Below are positions 33,901 through 45,087 of a stretch of DNA of 64,000 nucleotides, piece by piece. The DNA is from Klebsormidium nitens (taxonomy: Eukaryota; Streptophyta; Klebsormidiophyceae; Klebsormidiales; Klebsormidiaceae): assembly GCA_000708835.1 (NCBI GenBank), contig DF237027.1:1-64000 (forward strand). Direction: 5' to 3'. Both the position numbers and the translations under genes were made by a program. Position 1 is the first letter of the stretch. Every line of letters begins with the position of its first letter. The notes under the pieces are model-generated. The model saw nothing but the letters and a program-made list of their open reading frames with translations. It ran no database searches and had not been told where the DNA came from.

Positions 33901-36900
33901 GTCTGGAACTACTTATTCCTTCGAACTTTCCGTAGGAATCTTGTCAGAGGGGACTACCCGCGTCAGCGTCTTGGCTTGGAGCTGGTCGCTCGTGTTCATT
34001 GGAACAACGCAGTAGCCTGTTGAAAAAGAGGACCTTCAATATGGTCAACCTTTCTTGATCATAAAATCCAATAATTCCTCGCGATGGGCACGTCAGCAGA
34101 GTTCACCCGCTTCGGCATCTCGGCTTACAGCTGGTCGCTCGTGTTCATGGCAACCACGTAGTCGCCTGTACATGAGACGGATGTCGCCAATGCTGCTGAC
34201 CCTCCTTGACCATGCAAACTGCTCTATGAAAAGTTGAGAAAGCATTGGCGTGTGGATCACCCGCTTCGTTGTCTTGGCGTAGAGCTGTGGTTTGAGCTGA
34301 TTGCAACGACATAGTTGCCTGACAATAGGGGAATTTGAATGCTGCTGATCTTGCCGTGGTTTGGCAAAAGACTCCTTTTTTGATTCGTCTTTCTGAGCTC
34401 GACCCCAATAGACCCGCTTGCCATCATCACCTGCACTTATCGCTTGTGTCATTCGCCCTGACGTTCATCTTCTTTCAAGGACATAATCTCCATTACCAAG
34501 TGGCTTGATTAGTTACTCTTTCCGGAATGCATACGAGAACTTTACACCAACTTACGCTTCAGCGGAACGAGCTCAGAGTTCATGACTTAGAACCAGCTTA
34601 CAAAGTTTTTCACAGCCTGCCCTGGTTCCTTTAGGCAAACAGGATCAGCGTGTTTCTCATAAGCGCACTGCCATCCCGTCTTGATACAAACTGACTAAAA
34701 TGTTACAAGACAAGCGGCAACCAACGTATAGCAGCTCTTGCTTCACACTCTGCAGTAAAGAAGATCAATGAGCAACCCAAACCGTTGTTTAACGGATCCG
34801 ATTGGTTGGGCGCTCACCAGAGGGCGAGATCCCGAGGCCAGACCCGTTGGAGGCGAAGAGGTAGCCAGGGTATCTGGGGATCTCTTCGAACTCCTGCAGG
34901 GAGATTAGAAGGGCGGCTATTCAGAAGTAAGTACTGAATCTCTTTGCGGCTGACATCAACTTCATGTTCGCGCAATCATGCTTCATCGAGTTGTGTTGCT
35001 CTGTCGTCCTTCCACGTTCGTCGGATAATTCTCCCATACATTCATCACCCCAGTTTTGACATGGAATCCGTTGCAAGTGTCCGTGCTGAATATGAACACG
35101 CAATTTCAAGAATCCTCATATCTACAATCAAGTGTCCTCTAAACAACCTCCAAAGGCCACGTGGTGTCGTCACAAACTGGAACCTTATTTGCATAATCTG
35201 AAGATCAGTCTGCCAACCCTAGGCTTTGCATTCGACCTCCCACAATCAGCTTCCTCGTTCACAGGTACCGCATGCCAAACCCCCAGACCCACAAAACTTA
35301 AGCACGCCTCACCGGCACCGGGGCCTCCTTTTCACCAGCGCTCAGCTCCGAGCTGATAGCTCCCAGCTTGTTGAAGTACTTGTCGACCGCCTCCGAGCGG
35401 GACAGGGCCTTGAACGTCGGGCCCGTCTTGCGCTGCGCCACGTCAGCGCGGTACATCTCGTATGCGAGGCGCTCCTTCCGCTCGTACGCGGCGCGGGACC
35501 CCCGCGGGATATTGAACGCGCCGTCGGGCCGGGTGAACCACCCGATCCCCAGGTCCTTGAGGGCTGCGAGGGTGAGAAAATGACGTCAGAATGACGACAG
35601 CAAAGGTTGGAAGCGCCATCAGAATGTGAACGCGCCGTCGGGCTGGGTAATCAAACCAATCCCCAGGTCCTTGAGGGCTGCGAAGAAGAGAAAGTGACGT
35701 CAGAATGACAAGAGCAAGGGTTGGAAGCGCCATCAAGATTGTGAGTGCGCCGTCGGGCTGGGTGAACCACCCAATGCCCAGGTCCTTGAGGGTGGTTAAG
35801 GTGAGGGGATTGACGTCAGCATGACGACAGCAACTTCTCAGGATGGAATCGCAAACAAGGTGATGTCAAGGACACTGCGGAATCTTTTACTTTGAGCTTG
35901 GTGAAGCCACTCCTTCCGAGGAACTTCAGGCTGGGTGGGATGAGCTCTGACATCAGAAGGCATCAGCATGCGGCATCCAACAGCAACTATGGCAAGCACT
36001 TGACGACCTCTCGGCTCTCTGCGTAAGTAGACAAAGGAAAGTCATGCTGCATCCAGAAGCAACCGTGGAGAGCACCCTACGACCTTTCGACCCGCTGCCC
36101 AAAAAACCTTGAGTAACATACTTCAAATGTGAGCACCTTGTTATAAGACTCACTCTTCTCGTCGGGCTTCTGCCCCGTGACCTTGAGCTGCCGCTCCACG
36201 TACGTCGCCAAGTCAGCGTTCGCGGACGACTCCTCGCCCCAGGGCGTGATGTCGTCATCGTGCGTGGCGATGGGCGGCATGTTGTCGTTCATCTTCATCT
36301 TGAAGAAGCGGCTCAGCATGGAGTGCGGCTTCGTGATTACCGGGATGAAGTCCTCCCAGGCGGGGGCAACGGCCGTGCGGTAAAGGCCTGGGGAAAAAAG
36401 CAGATTTAAAATCGGTCGTTGTGATCGCACTCCAGGCGACTAAGCTCCCTCATAAACATTGGGTTCGTGTGACGAACGGCAATGTAGAAAGAACAGAAAG
36501 TGCCAATCTGTAAAGAAGCACCGGGATGAAGTCTTCCCATGCGGGGGCGACGGCCGTCCGGTAAAGGCCTGGAAAAAAAGCAGAATTGAAATCGGTCATT
36601 ATCATCGCACTCCAGGCGACTGATCTCCCTCATAAAAGTTGGGTTCTTGTGACGAAAGCAACGCAAAAGGAGGTGTCAAGCAAGAGGTGTCAATTCCAAG
36701 GGGTGCACTGGAGTGGAGTCCTTCGATGCGGGGGCAATGGCTGTGCGGTAAAGGCCAGGAGAAAGGCGGGTTGGAGATAGATATCGACAACTTGCTTGAT
36801 GCTACGGTCTTCACTCATGAATGTTGGGGTGTTTCCGAAAATATAGGAGGAGCAAAGAGATGTTGCTTTTAAGGTGAGCACTGAAGCACAATCCTCTCAT

Positions 36901-39900
36901 GCAGGGGCGGCACTGTGCGGAAATGCCTGTGCGTAGGCAGAGCGAGGGGGAGTAGTAGCATAGCAAAACAGACGGCGCAAGGACGAAAGCATGTAGGTGT
37001 TGGGAGAGCTGGGGGGGGGCACGAGACTTACAAGGTCCCACCATATCTTCTATAACCGTTTTGATCGCTTGCAAACTTTACCTGCTCTTTCAACCTTTGG
37101 GCTTCCAGGTCGGAATGAACAAAGAGACGACAAGCCTACCCACCGCAACCTTTGGCTTCCCCAACTAAGGCCTTGCCGCTCAGAGGCCTGCTCTACTGTC
37201 CAGATCCATGTTTCTCCTTCAAAAGCATGTTTCAAAGGACCAAAACAAACAGCAACGAGAGGGAACTTACCTTCCGCGACCTTGGGCACTAGGTCTTTGC
37301 CGTTGACGCCGTCCTGCTTTAGTCTTTCAAACCACAGACCTCCACAGCTACAACCGAAGTAAGCCCAAAAGAATAGCACCAGTTAGGAATTCACCTTCCG
37401 CGACCTTGGGCACTAAGTCTTTGCCGTTGACGCCGTCTTCCTTCCCAAGCAGGCGGTAGCGCCATTCCTGGAAACGGGGGTCCTCCTGGGTTGGGTCCAG
37501 CGTCAGGCGCGAGTGCGTGCGGATCTCCTCGTCCACCGTGTCGAACACCACGCCGGACTTGTCGACCAGCCTGTATAGCGAAGTGAAAACACGATGTCCA
37601 GAAGTCCGTTCGAAGTGGAAAAAGGCTGCTGCTGTTCTGATGTCACAACACAGCGCCCACCTTGTCAACCAGTTCAAAGACCAGGACTATGTGATTGTAA
37701 TAGCTGCAGCGAGCGCTCAAGGGGCCGAAAAACTTCTGGTTCCCGTTTTAGCGGCCAGCTTGGGTAGCTTCAGAAGTCGTCAACGTCAGGACCATACTCA
37801 ATCTGACCGAGAAGCAGCCAACCCGGAGAGCGCATACCAATAATCGACCTTTGGGGGCATTGCATTTCTGGCAACACACGCCTCAGAAGACTCGTATCAC
37901 AAACAAACGTCTACTTTCCTCTCGAGCTTGTTGAGGGCCCCTTCCAAAGCCTGCACCTGCTTTGAGAATTCAAGGCTTCCGCATCCTCACCTCTGGGGGC
38001 GCAGCGCTGTGTTTGCGTTTCCACGCACAATCCCCAGTGTGGGGTACATGGGCGTTTCGTCCTGGAAGTTGATCAGCGCCTGCTCCTCGGGCGTGAAGTC
38101 AGTCTCAAACTCGGCGTCGATCGGGTCGATGCCGCCCTTCTCGGCGTCCCTCACGTGCAGGCGGTGCGCAACCTCCACGTCATCTTCCTGCAGATATAAT
38201 AGGAAATGATGTCAGCAATATTAGAAAGCCATGGCTTCAATTGTAACGATAGGCAACGACTTTTCGATGTCAAGGCAACCAGCTCTCTCGGCCTACCCAC
38301 ACGCATGTGGTGCAAAACCCGCTTGTTCATTTCTTCTCACGAGATCATACATCGGGCAATGAAGGAATTTGATCGAAGGCAGCTATGAACAAACGGACGG
38401 ATGGACTTCGTTCCGCTCGAAGTGTGCTTCCTGCATGAGCAGTCCGCTGCTTGCCTGCAAACTCACCTCCGCAAGGAAAAAAGTGACCGCATTCAGAGCC
38501 ATCAATCAAAACTTACAAGGACAGCATGAGATCATCGTTTCAAGGATACTAAAGCGGAACTCCATGGCATTCAAAGAACCACGAGGCAAACGTCTCCGCT
38601 CACATCGTAGTACTCCGGCACTTCATCCGCCTGCTGCTGCGCGCGCATCTGCTCGCGCTTCTCCCACCACTCCTGGTCCGGGTCCTGCTCCTTCCCGTAC
38701 AGCACAAAATCGTCGTCACCAAAGTTTTCGATCGCTTCCTTGACCGCGCTCTCCGTTCGGCTCTGCGCGTCCTGCAGCGCTTGGAGCTCCTGCTCTGCCT
38801 TCTCGATCGCCGCGACTTTCTTCTCTGCAGCGGGGTCGCCGGCGGCTTCTGCGGCGGCGGCCTCGGCATCGAGCTTGTCCACTGCGAGTTTGAAAAGAAA
38901 AGGACGTTCGATACAAAGTAGAACAGTAAGTGTGCGTGCTTGGAACGGTTCTTGAAAGCACTAAGAAGGCTTTGATTGACAACGTGCCACGAGAAGTGCG
39001 GACGTGGTGCGAATTTGGCTCAAGCGAAATTGTACCTGCATGTCGTAGGACCAGAAACTAGAGACCGGAGCAATTCCCGATCGAAGCAAAACCGTAGAAA
39101 TGATTCATTAAAACAGGCCTCCAGATGTTTGACAAGAGGATTGGCAAGATTCATTTGTGAATGATCTGCGGCACACGCAGATGCCTTTCTGGGCTCCAAG
39201 GTTTCGCTAAGCTTTGCAAGGGTGTTGCGAGGTCTTGAGTACTGACTTCTCAAAGACTGCGGGAATCCCATTCGTCTAGAAGCTTTGTCTCAGGATGCTT
39301 TCTTACGTTTGGATGCTTTCTTTGCAGTCGACACTGAGTTGCATATACGAGATCTTCGTAGTCGAGAGCCTGTACGCACATCCAAAGAGGCACTTAACAA
39401 AAGAATAGACAACGCCAGCTCCAAATCGTCACTTACGCTTCGATTCAAGCGCCTGCACCCGCTGCACGTACGCCTCGCGCTTCTTTTCCGCGTCCGCCTG
39501 GATCCTTGCGCGCGCAATCTCTCTCCGCTTCTTCACATCCAACGGTTCCCCCCTGTCGTCAAACCGCGGGTTCGTTAGCACCCGCTTCTTCATCTCCATT
39601 TGCTCCTCGCCGCGCAGCTGCGCCTCGGTGTAGTCGCTTATCTTTTCCGGGGGGAGCTGCTCCGAGGCCTTCTCTAGGATGAACTCCTCCCCCCGGCCGA
39701 GCGGGATTTGTTCCTGGGCGGCTAGGCGCGCTTCGTCGATGTCGGAGAAGGCCTGGACGTACTCTTCCTGCCACGCCTCGTCCTTGTCAAGGGTCTGCTC
39801 CAGTAGCTCGTTCAGATTCACCTTGTTCTGTAGATGACAATGAGAGCAAACTTGTCAAAACTCGATAGGTTGATGATAAGAAGAGACCACAAGAGAAAGT

Positions 39901-42900
39901 GCAAAGAAATTTTGGGTTCGTTGTATTCCAAGATGAAAATGAAATCAGGAGCATACTTTTCTAAATCCAATGGGTGAAAGCCCGATCTTCAAAATCGGGC
40001 ACCATGAAACCTGAGGTACCAGACCCCGCAGTTGCTCGATTCTTTTCCAGCTGTTGCCTCGACCTTCAACAATGCAGTTGGCATGATACCAGCAGACAAA
40101 TTTGCTAGGAAAGCCAAATTCAGACTGGCCTTGCAAAACTAAGCAACGGCCATTTCAGCTCCTAAGACAAATGTCCTCATAGACTGATGAAGTTGCATCA
40201 AGTATCTGGCATCGGCACTCCAAAGTCTCTCAAACAACTTGGTCAGTACTGATGCCTAGCGAGCGAAAATAATCATCATATGGGAGCAGGACAAAGCTCA
40301 AAGCTTACCTTATTCTCCGGCATCTCCAGCTTTTTCCTCTCCAGCTTGGCCCTCATGAACGCCAGCTTGTCCTCCTCATCAAAGCCCTCCTCCCCAGGGG
40401 CGAGGTCATCGTTTCCGACCAACTCCATGGCCTTGAGCACATACTCGTCCTCTTCCAGGGTATTAGCCTGGAAGTCGTGCAGCGGGATTTCACGGTGGGG
40501 GGGAATGAGATGGGGTAGATTGGAGGGGCGGTCCCCCTTCTCCTGGGGGTACACAAAGTCGTGGGGGTATGCCTGGAAAGACGGCATGTGGAAGTGGCCT
40601 GACATCATCACGCGGTCCCACTTGCCGCGGGGCTCGCCGGCTGACGACATGTCACGGACGCTGGGGGCCTGCGAAAGAACGAGGGGGAAAAGGTGTCAGG
40701 CAAAGTTGGATTGAAGCATTTTCAAGTGCTGATCTGTTCGCTTCTAGCAAACTTGACATATGTCCGACCTAAACCCGAAGCCAGATAAGGTCCAGACGTA
40801 TCAAAGACAGTAGGTGAATTCCGTTGTGGAACAACCAGCGCTTGAGAGGAGAGGCAGCAGTGAGACCATATCGGTGCTGAACTCTCTCATCAAGTGCAAA
40901 GTACTTTGTCACTAAAACACTCTGCATCGCAAGATCACAAGAGGCATCGACAAGAAGCTAGCTCAGGAAGAGAAACTTTGTCAGACGTTCTTGGCAAGTA
41001 CGTAACTGCAGAGAGGTGCCACTGTTGAAGTCCTTGCTAGAGACGTCTTGCCTGGCGCAGGTCACTTTCAAATCCTCACCTTCTTCTTGGACCCTTCCTT
41101 GTAATTACGGAGCGCTTCCCACTGGCGCTTCAGACGGGAGTTCTCAGCGACGAGCCAGTGGTCGAAGGGACTGCATAATGAGCACGGAAGACATGTTCAA
41201 CCCTTCTGCAAGCTTCTCAAAGCTGGTGATGCTCTTGCATTTGAGCAGCCAATAAGATTGGAGAATGACCTGGTCGGCAAAAATACTCATTCTCAGAGCT
41301 ACTGCTTGGGAAATCCCACTCAATTGCCAAAATCCCAGTGACACACTAGCAGGAAAGCACGTTGCTACGTAAGATTGGCGGATGGCACGCTCGTCATTCA
41401 CAGCTTCAATCCTCGACAGCTTTCTCTGGTGCACTCTTTCTAGGAGATGAGATGATGTAAGCTGTAATGTGCTCTCTTATGTGAACAGAGCTATACAGGG
41501 ATGCTTTGTGCTCACATTGCTATTGAACACAAAAGCAAGCATGTCGCAAACCGCAAGGTGTGTGAAAGGTGAATCCATCTAAAACCAGGCTGGAAAAAGC
41601 ATTTGCCACCACTTTTACACCAGTTTGAATGCACCATTACCAGCCATTGACAAGGGGGCTTACAAATTGTGGGCATTTGCCGGGAGGAGCAGAAAACGTG
41701 TGCTCGAGTTATCCCAGTAAACTTCCAGGTTGCCAACTCAGACAGCTATCCCAAAGACAAATCAACCACTCCATCGTTCCAACCAGTGACCCTATCGTTG
41801 CGGTAGGAGGAAAGGCAGCAAGCGTTGCACATATTCCATTCTAAATGCAGGCGGCAAACCTCAAATATACCCCCAACGGTACAATCGCGCGCTCTCCTTG
41901 AGGCCTAAAGCCGCGCATTTTGTTGACGCAAGAGACCCGCAGAGAAATGTAAGCACAGGAGAGCAGCTTGCATTGTGCACGAAACCCTGTTTTTTTCAAT
42001 TGTGTGATTCGTTCTTCAGCAAAGCCAGAAAGAATCAATTAGAACGAATCGGAAAGAAGCATCAATCAAGCGACAATCCAGAAAAAGCGTATGTTTCTAA
42101 GGATTGCCCTAGGCGAGCGCCTCAAGGAGTGGCGCCAAGATATTGAAGACAATTTCAGCTGGTACATAGCGTTGTCAGACATCTGTAAGAACCCAGCCCT
42201 TTCGGTGTCAAGCCCTGTCGGTACTTCTCAATGGCAGCCTCTTTAAGCCTACAGGTTTGCACCTCTATTCTGAGAAGCAATGCCGAGCAGCCACTGCATT
42301 CATTTGGATACACCATCCAGCATTGCATGCAATAGAGTGATTCGCTGCATGTCGTGCAAGACAACTGCTGTCCATTACCAACGGCTGAGCAAGCAACGTC
42401 CTGAACAGAAGCATCATGGCAAAGATACGCTCTTCCATCAAGCGGCACGTACAGCGGTATACAATGCGAGCAGTCTGGACCATCGGCAACATAACGCAAT
42501 TGTACGCATTCTGTCGTTTTGAGTTTCCCCTCATCAGCGAGCCTCCCCAATGTCCTTTGCAGAAAGGACACGACCAAAATGCGCAAACACAACTGTAGAG
42601 CAGCCAGTAGTCGGACCTCATTGCATCATGTATACGCCATGTATACGCCATTTGAATCGGGCCTCACACCAGGCGCCAGAGCTGCCTCTCAATGCACTGG
42701 CCAGTCACCCCTTAGGTGCAAGATAAGACAGCAGAATCTTACCTCGAGTGGTCGCGAGCAGCGTCATCCTTCAGCACCCACTTGTACGCGCGTGCAAAGA
42801 GATACCCGTAAATGAGCGTCAAGAAAACCTCGGGATCTCCATGCGGAACTCCAGGGTCGCCATAGTAGGCGGGCCCAAACATCAACTCCTGGTCGCCCTT

Positions 42901-42906
42901 ATCCAT
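30984..42906 (-). CDS. Large charged protein of unknown function (13 exons, 1092 residues)
   Basis: Exons in coding order: 42743-42906, 41080-41170, 40309-40668, 39437-39827, 38604-38881, 37991-38187, 37395-37570, 36154-36387, 35313-35563, 34818-34893, 33620-33856, 32282-32447 and 30984-31641. Every phase agrees, which strongly supports one gene. The N-terminus reads MDKGDQELMFGPAYYGDPG; the next part is Tyr/Trp-rich (VFLTLIYGYLFARAYKWVL, FDHWLVAENSRLKRQWEALR). Much of the rest is Glu/Lys/Arg-rich and probably helical; residues from about 335 to 425 look like a coiled coil. Short Trp/Tyr/Pro motifs recur (DFVYPQEKGDRPSNLPHLIP, EDPRFQEWRYRLLG, APAWEDFIPVITKPHSML). It ends KDEDPVDPEFW. There are no transmembrane helices or obvious catalytic motifs, and no clear transit peptide. 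I do not recognise the family; a scaffold or complex subunit is only a guess. Introns next to exons 7, 8, 9 and 11 carry echo repeats; the intron between exons 11 and 12 holds a 511-base gap. Confidence 0.85.
32497..33119. other. Assembly gap (511 N) flanked by identical 56-bp direct repeats
   Basis: Bases 32553-33063 are N. The 56 bases before the gap (32497-32552, starting ATGGCTTCGGTCACTTTATG) are identical to the 56 after it (33064-33119). The gap lies in an intron of the 1092-residue protein gene. Either the locus has a tandem repeat, or the two contig ends overlap and the gap is artificial. Confidence 0.95.
33957..34500 (-). repeat. Echo array: copies of exon 11 head upstream of exon 11 (1092-residue gene)
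   Basis: The first part of exon 11 (from 33856, reading GCGACTACGTTGTTGCAATG) recurs at about 33957-34020, 34105-34170 and 34255-34325, with a much weaker relative at about 34405-34500. The period is about 150. Units include the intron tail (CTGCTGATC-like stretch and CAG) and about 60 nt of exon head ending AAGCGGGT. The second copy reads into a TAA after 13 codons in the real frame. Confidence 0.85.
35626..35810 (-). repeat. Echo array: two copies of exon 9 head
   Basis: The exon 9 head (from 35563, CCCTCAAGGACCTGGGGATC) has copies at about 35626-35690 and 35742-35805. The first copy keeps a TTCTTCGCAG acceptor and, in the exon 9 frame, stops at a TGA about 18 codons in. The second has lost the CAG. 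TGACGTCAGAATGACGACAGC-like flanks are also repeated, so the unit includes intron sequence. Confidence 0.85.
36515..36935 (-). repeat. Echo array: three copies of exon 8 head
   Basis: The exon 8 head (from 36387, GCCTTTACCGCACGGCCGTT) is repeated at about 36515-36567, 36697-36750 and 36884-36930, with a spacing near 180. Similarity decreases with distance from the real exon: the nearest copy keeps a T-rich tract plus CAG, the middle copy has lost the AG, and the furthest has only a partial match. Confidence 0.85.
37266..37440 (-). repeat. Duplicated exon 7 tail with its 5' splice site
   Basis: The last 45-50 nt of exon 7 (GACGGCGTCAACGGCAAAGA up to GCGGAAG and the donor at 37395/37394) recur nearly unchanged downstream in the intron at about 37270-37318, again followed by a donor, GTAAGT. 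A CAG precedes the copy, so it could in principle be spliced as a cryptic exon of about 49 nt. Confidence 0.88.
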
Positions 42907-43214
42907 CTTAGCTGCTTGAAGATGCGCCCTCTTGACTTGACTACAAAACCCTCGTCAACTAGAGGTTCTGATCATATGCCAGAACTGTGCAAGTGCGCCC
43001 ACACTGCGGCGCCACCCTCCTCAACACAACGATGCTTCCAAGCCGCACAGGGTCCCCCTCTTACATACCAGGACGGCCCATGAGCGCAGCCATTGCTGAC
43101 AACCCCGCTCTTTACGCCTCCCCAGCGCCCTGCCGGCACAAGCTGAGCTCCTCAGGCTCAGGCTCCAGCTCTTCTCCTCAACCCTGACTCCCGAGTCCTG
43201 AACCCAGCAGACTC

Positions 43215-43622
43215 ATAGGGTATTCGCACCTGAAGGATTTCAACTTTTCTTGTGGATCTTTTCTTGCCGCTTTTCTTGTGAAAACAGCCAGAACAGGCAA
43301 GAAAAGACCGGTTATTCGCACCGGGCTGTACTCTGCTCAAGTCTTTCTGCCCGGCCCAACAGCTATGATCTGACGGCTGGAAATGGCTTTGATTCAAGCA
43401 CCGGAAGGCAATCGGACGGCTTCGATGGTATCCGACGTCGACCATACGCGGGTGGATGGCATAAGCTATGCGTCACACAAGAACCGGCAAGAAAAGCCGC
43501 CACAAGAAAAAGTTGCCTGTCAATTTTCTTGCGGCCGAAATGGTCAGAATCGGCGAGAACTCGCAAGAAACCCGCGAGAAAAGAACAGATCGGCCGGAAA
43601 ATGTAAGGTGCGAATACCCTAT
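43215..43622. mobile_element. MITE-like element with perfect terminal inverted repeats
   Basis: The left end reads ATAGGGTATTCGCACCT and the right end is its exact reverse complement, 17 bp, giving an element of 408 bp. TA at each edge could be a duplicated target site, as in Tc1/mariner or PIF/Harbinger-type MITEs; longer duplications are not evident. No transposase frame is present. The interior has AAGAAAAG/CTTTTCTT inverted stretches and a further TATTCGCACC copy near 43313. Confidence 0.75.
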
Positions 43623-43629
43623 CATACAG

Positions 43630-44393
43630 CGATCACACATGAAAGCGAACTTTTCCAGCCGGTGACAGATTTCGACGGCTGTTTGGCCGGCTGCAGTCGG
43701 GTCGATCACACATAGCGACCGTCAACTTCCGGTCGGTACAGCCGTAGAGCTGTTTTGGAGATGGTCAAATCTGGGACGTCCGATGACCGCTAAACAAGAA
43801 AAGTCTTCCAGTAACCGAGCAACTTTGCTTGCTATAACCTGCCAGGGTCCATGAATTCTCCGTACTTGAGGTATACCCAAACAATCAAGATACACTTATC
43901 TTTCCGAAAATGGGGCACAGCATAATACCGCTGAACAAGTTTGAATCCTCGGGAGATCAAATCCAAACTCATAACCCGAGTCTTGAGCTACAGGTCTGTA
44001 TGTCGCCATGTAAATGGCGACATATACTATTGTTCTTGTATTTGTACCGTGATCATGTTAATTTAACCCTACTCAGTCTACCTGAACACCGGCCATTGTT
44101 TTCATATTCTTATACTCTGTGTTGTCTCTTAATGAACACCTATATGAGATTCACATATGCTTTTCAGCCCAATAATCTCCGTAAATTACAACGCGCGACT
44201 GCAAATTGTTTTCCCCCGGGGGAACATGTTTGCCACGTAGGCTTCCTCGACATTGACGGCAGTACCGACCGTCGCCGGCCGTGGCCGACCGACAAAAGTA
44301 TGGCAGAAATTTTCTGGCCGCCGTCGACGGCCAGAATGGCCAGAACTGGCAAAAATCGCCGGCCGGAAGTTGGTTTTCTGGCATGTGTGATCG
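43630..44393. repeat. Second repeat family bounded by CGATCACACATG
   Basis: CGATCACACATG at 43630-43641 has its exact reverse complement at 44382-44393, and a direct copy of CGATCACACAT lies at 43703-43713. The copy at 43703 and the reverse complement from 44393 also share CAACTTCCGG a short distance inside the end. Interior GGCCGG/CCGGCC words are frequent. Probably overlapping or fragmented non-autonomous elements; the exact boundaries are unclear. Confidence 0.45.
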
Positions 44394-45087
44394 TTGCATC
44401 AGCAGCAACCCCAAGCAGACCTGAATCCTGCAATGCTTCACCTCAGGCTCTATCGAAATAGGCACTAATCATCGCAAATAGACCAAAACGTTCGGTTTAG
44501 GCTTGTCTGTTTGGTGCGTCTCTGCGAGTCATCGAGCCGCACAATTTGGATCAGGTATGCATCGAACGGCAGCCTTTACCTTCACAAGCGACTGCAAAAA
44601 CAATGGGCCCTCGTTGTCAACAGAAAAGTGGTGAACACTCTTGAAACGACAATGCACTGATCTGAACAGTAAAAGCGAAAACGAGGGCAGGCGCCGCTGT
44701 TCGAAGTGCCTTGTTTACCTGTTTGGGAAGCCTGTCCTTCTTGCTGGAGGATCCTATCAAAAGCTCAGCAACTTCAAGGGCTTGGTGTTCTCTCGTACAG
44801 ACTGCTGGCTGCGCGCTTGAATCACATTGTGCATAATGAACCTTCCTCCACACATCAGGAACATGTCAAGGTCATTGTTGGAGGCATAAGCTCGTAGTGG
44901 TGGTTGTGGGCGAGGTACACAGGCTGTCTGATGTAGACATTGAGATTCTCAAAGCTGCAAACCACTTTACGTTTGAATGAAGGCAAACCTTAAAGTAGTG
45001 CCTTTTAGTGTGGGTGTACCACCACCGCTTTGATCGATCAAAGCAGGAGGTGGTTGACAGACCACTCGCAGACCAAGATCGAGCACA

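Larger units (their letters stand above)
42907..45087. promoter_or_regulatory. Divergent intergenic region with transposon remnants
   Basis: Between the start of the 1092-residue protein gene (minus) and the TMEM97-like gene (plus). No coding exon is supported. It contains the MITE-like element at 43215-43622, the repeat family bounded by CGATCACACAT at 43630-44393, and a 10-bp perfect hairpin at 44000-44023 (ATGTCGCCAT / ATGGCGACAT, GTAA loop). The promoter parts are probably the outer few hundred bases. Confidence 0.5.

Noticed and set aside
39980-40000. GCCCGAT/ATCGGGC 7-bp hairpin in an intron
   Set aside because: A 7-bp stem is expected by chance in this length of sequence and has no supporting context.
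30984-42906. TIC100, pTAC12/HEMERA or another plastid complex subunit as identity of the 1092-residue protein
   Set aside because: The motifs I remember for those proteins do not match, and no transit peptide is visible.
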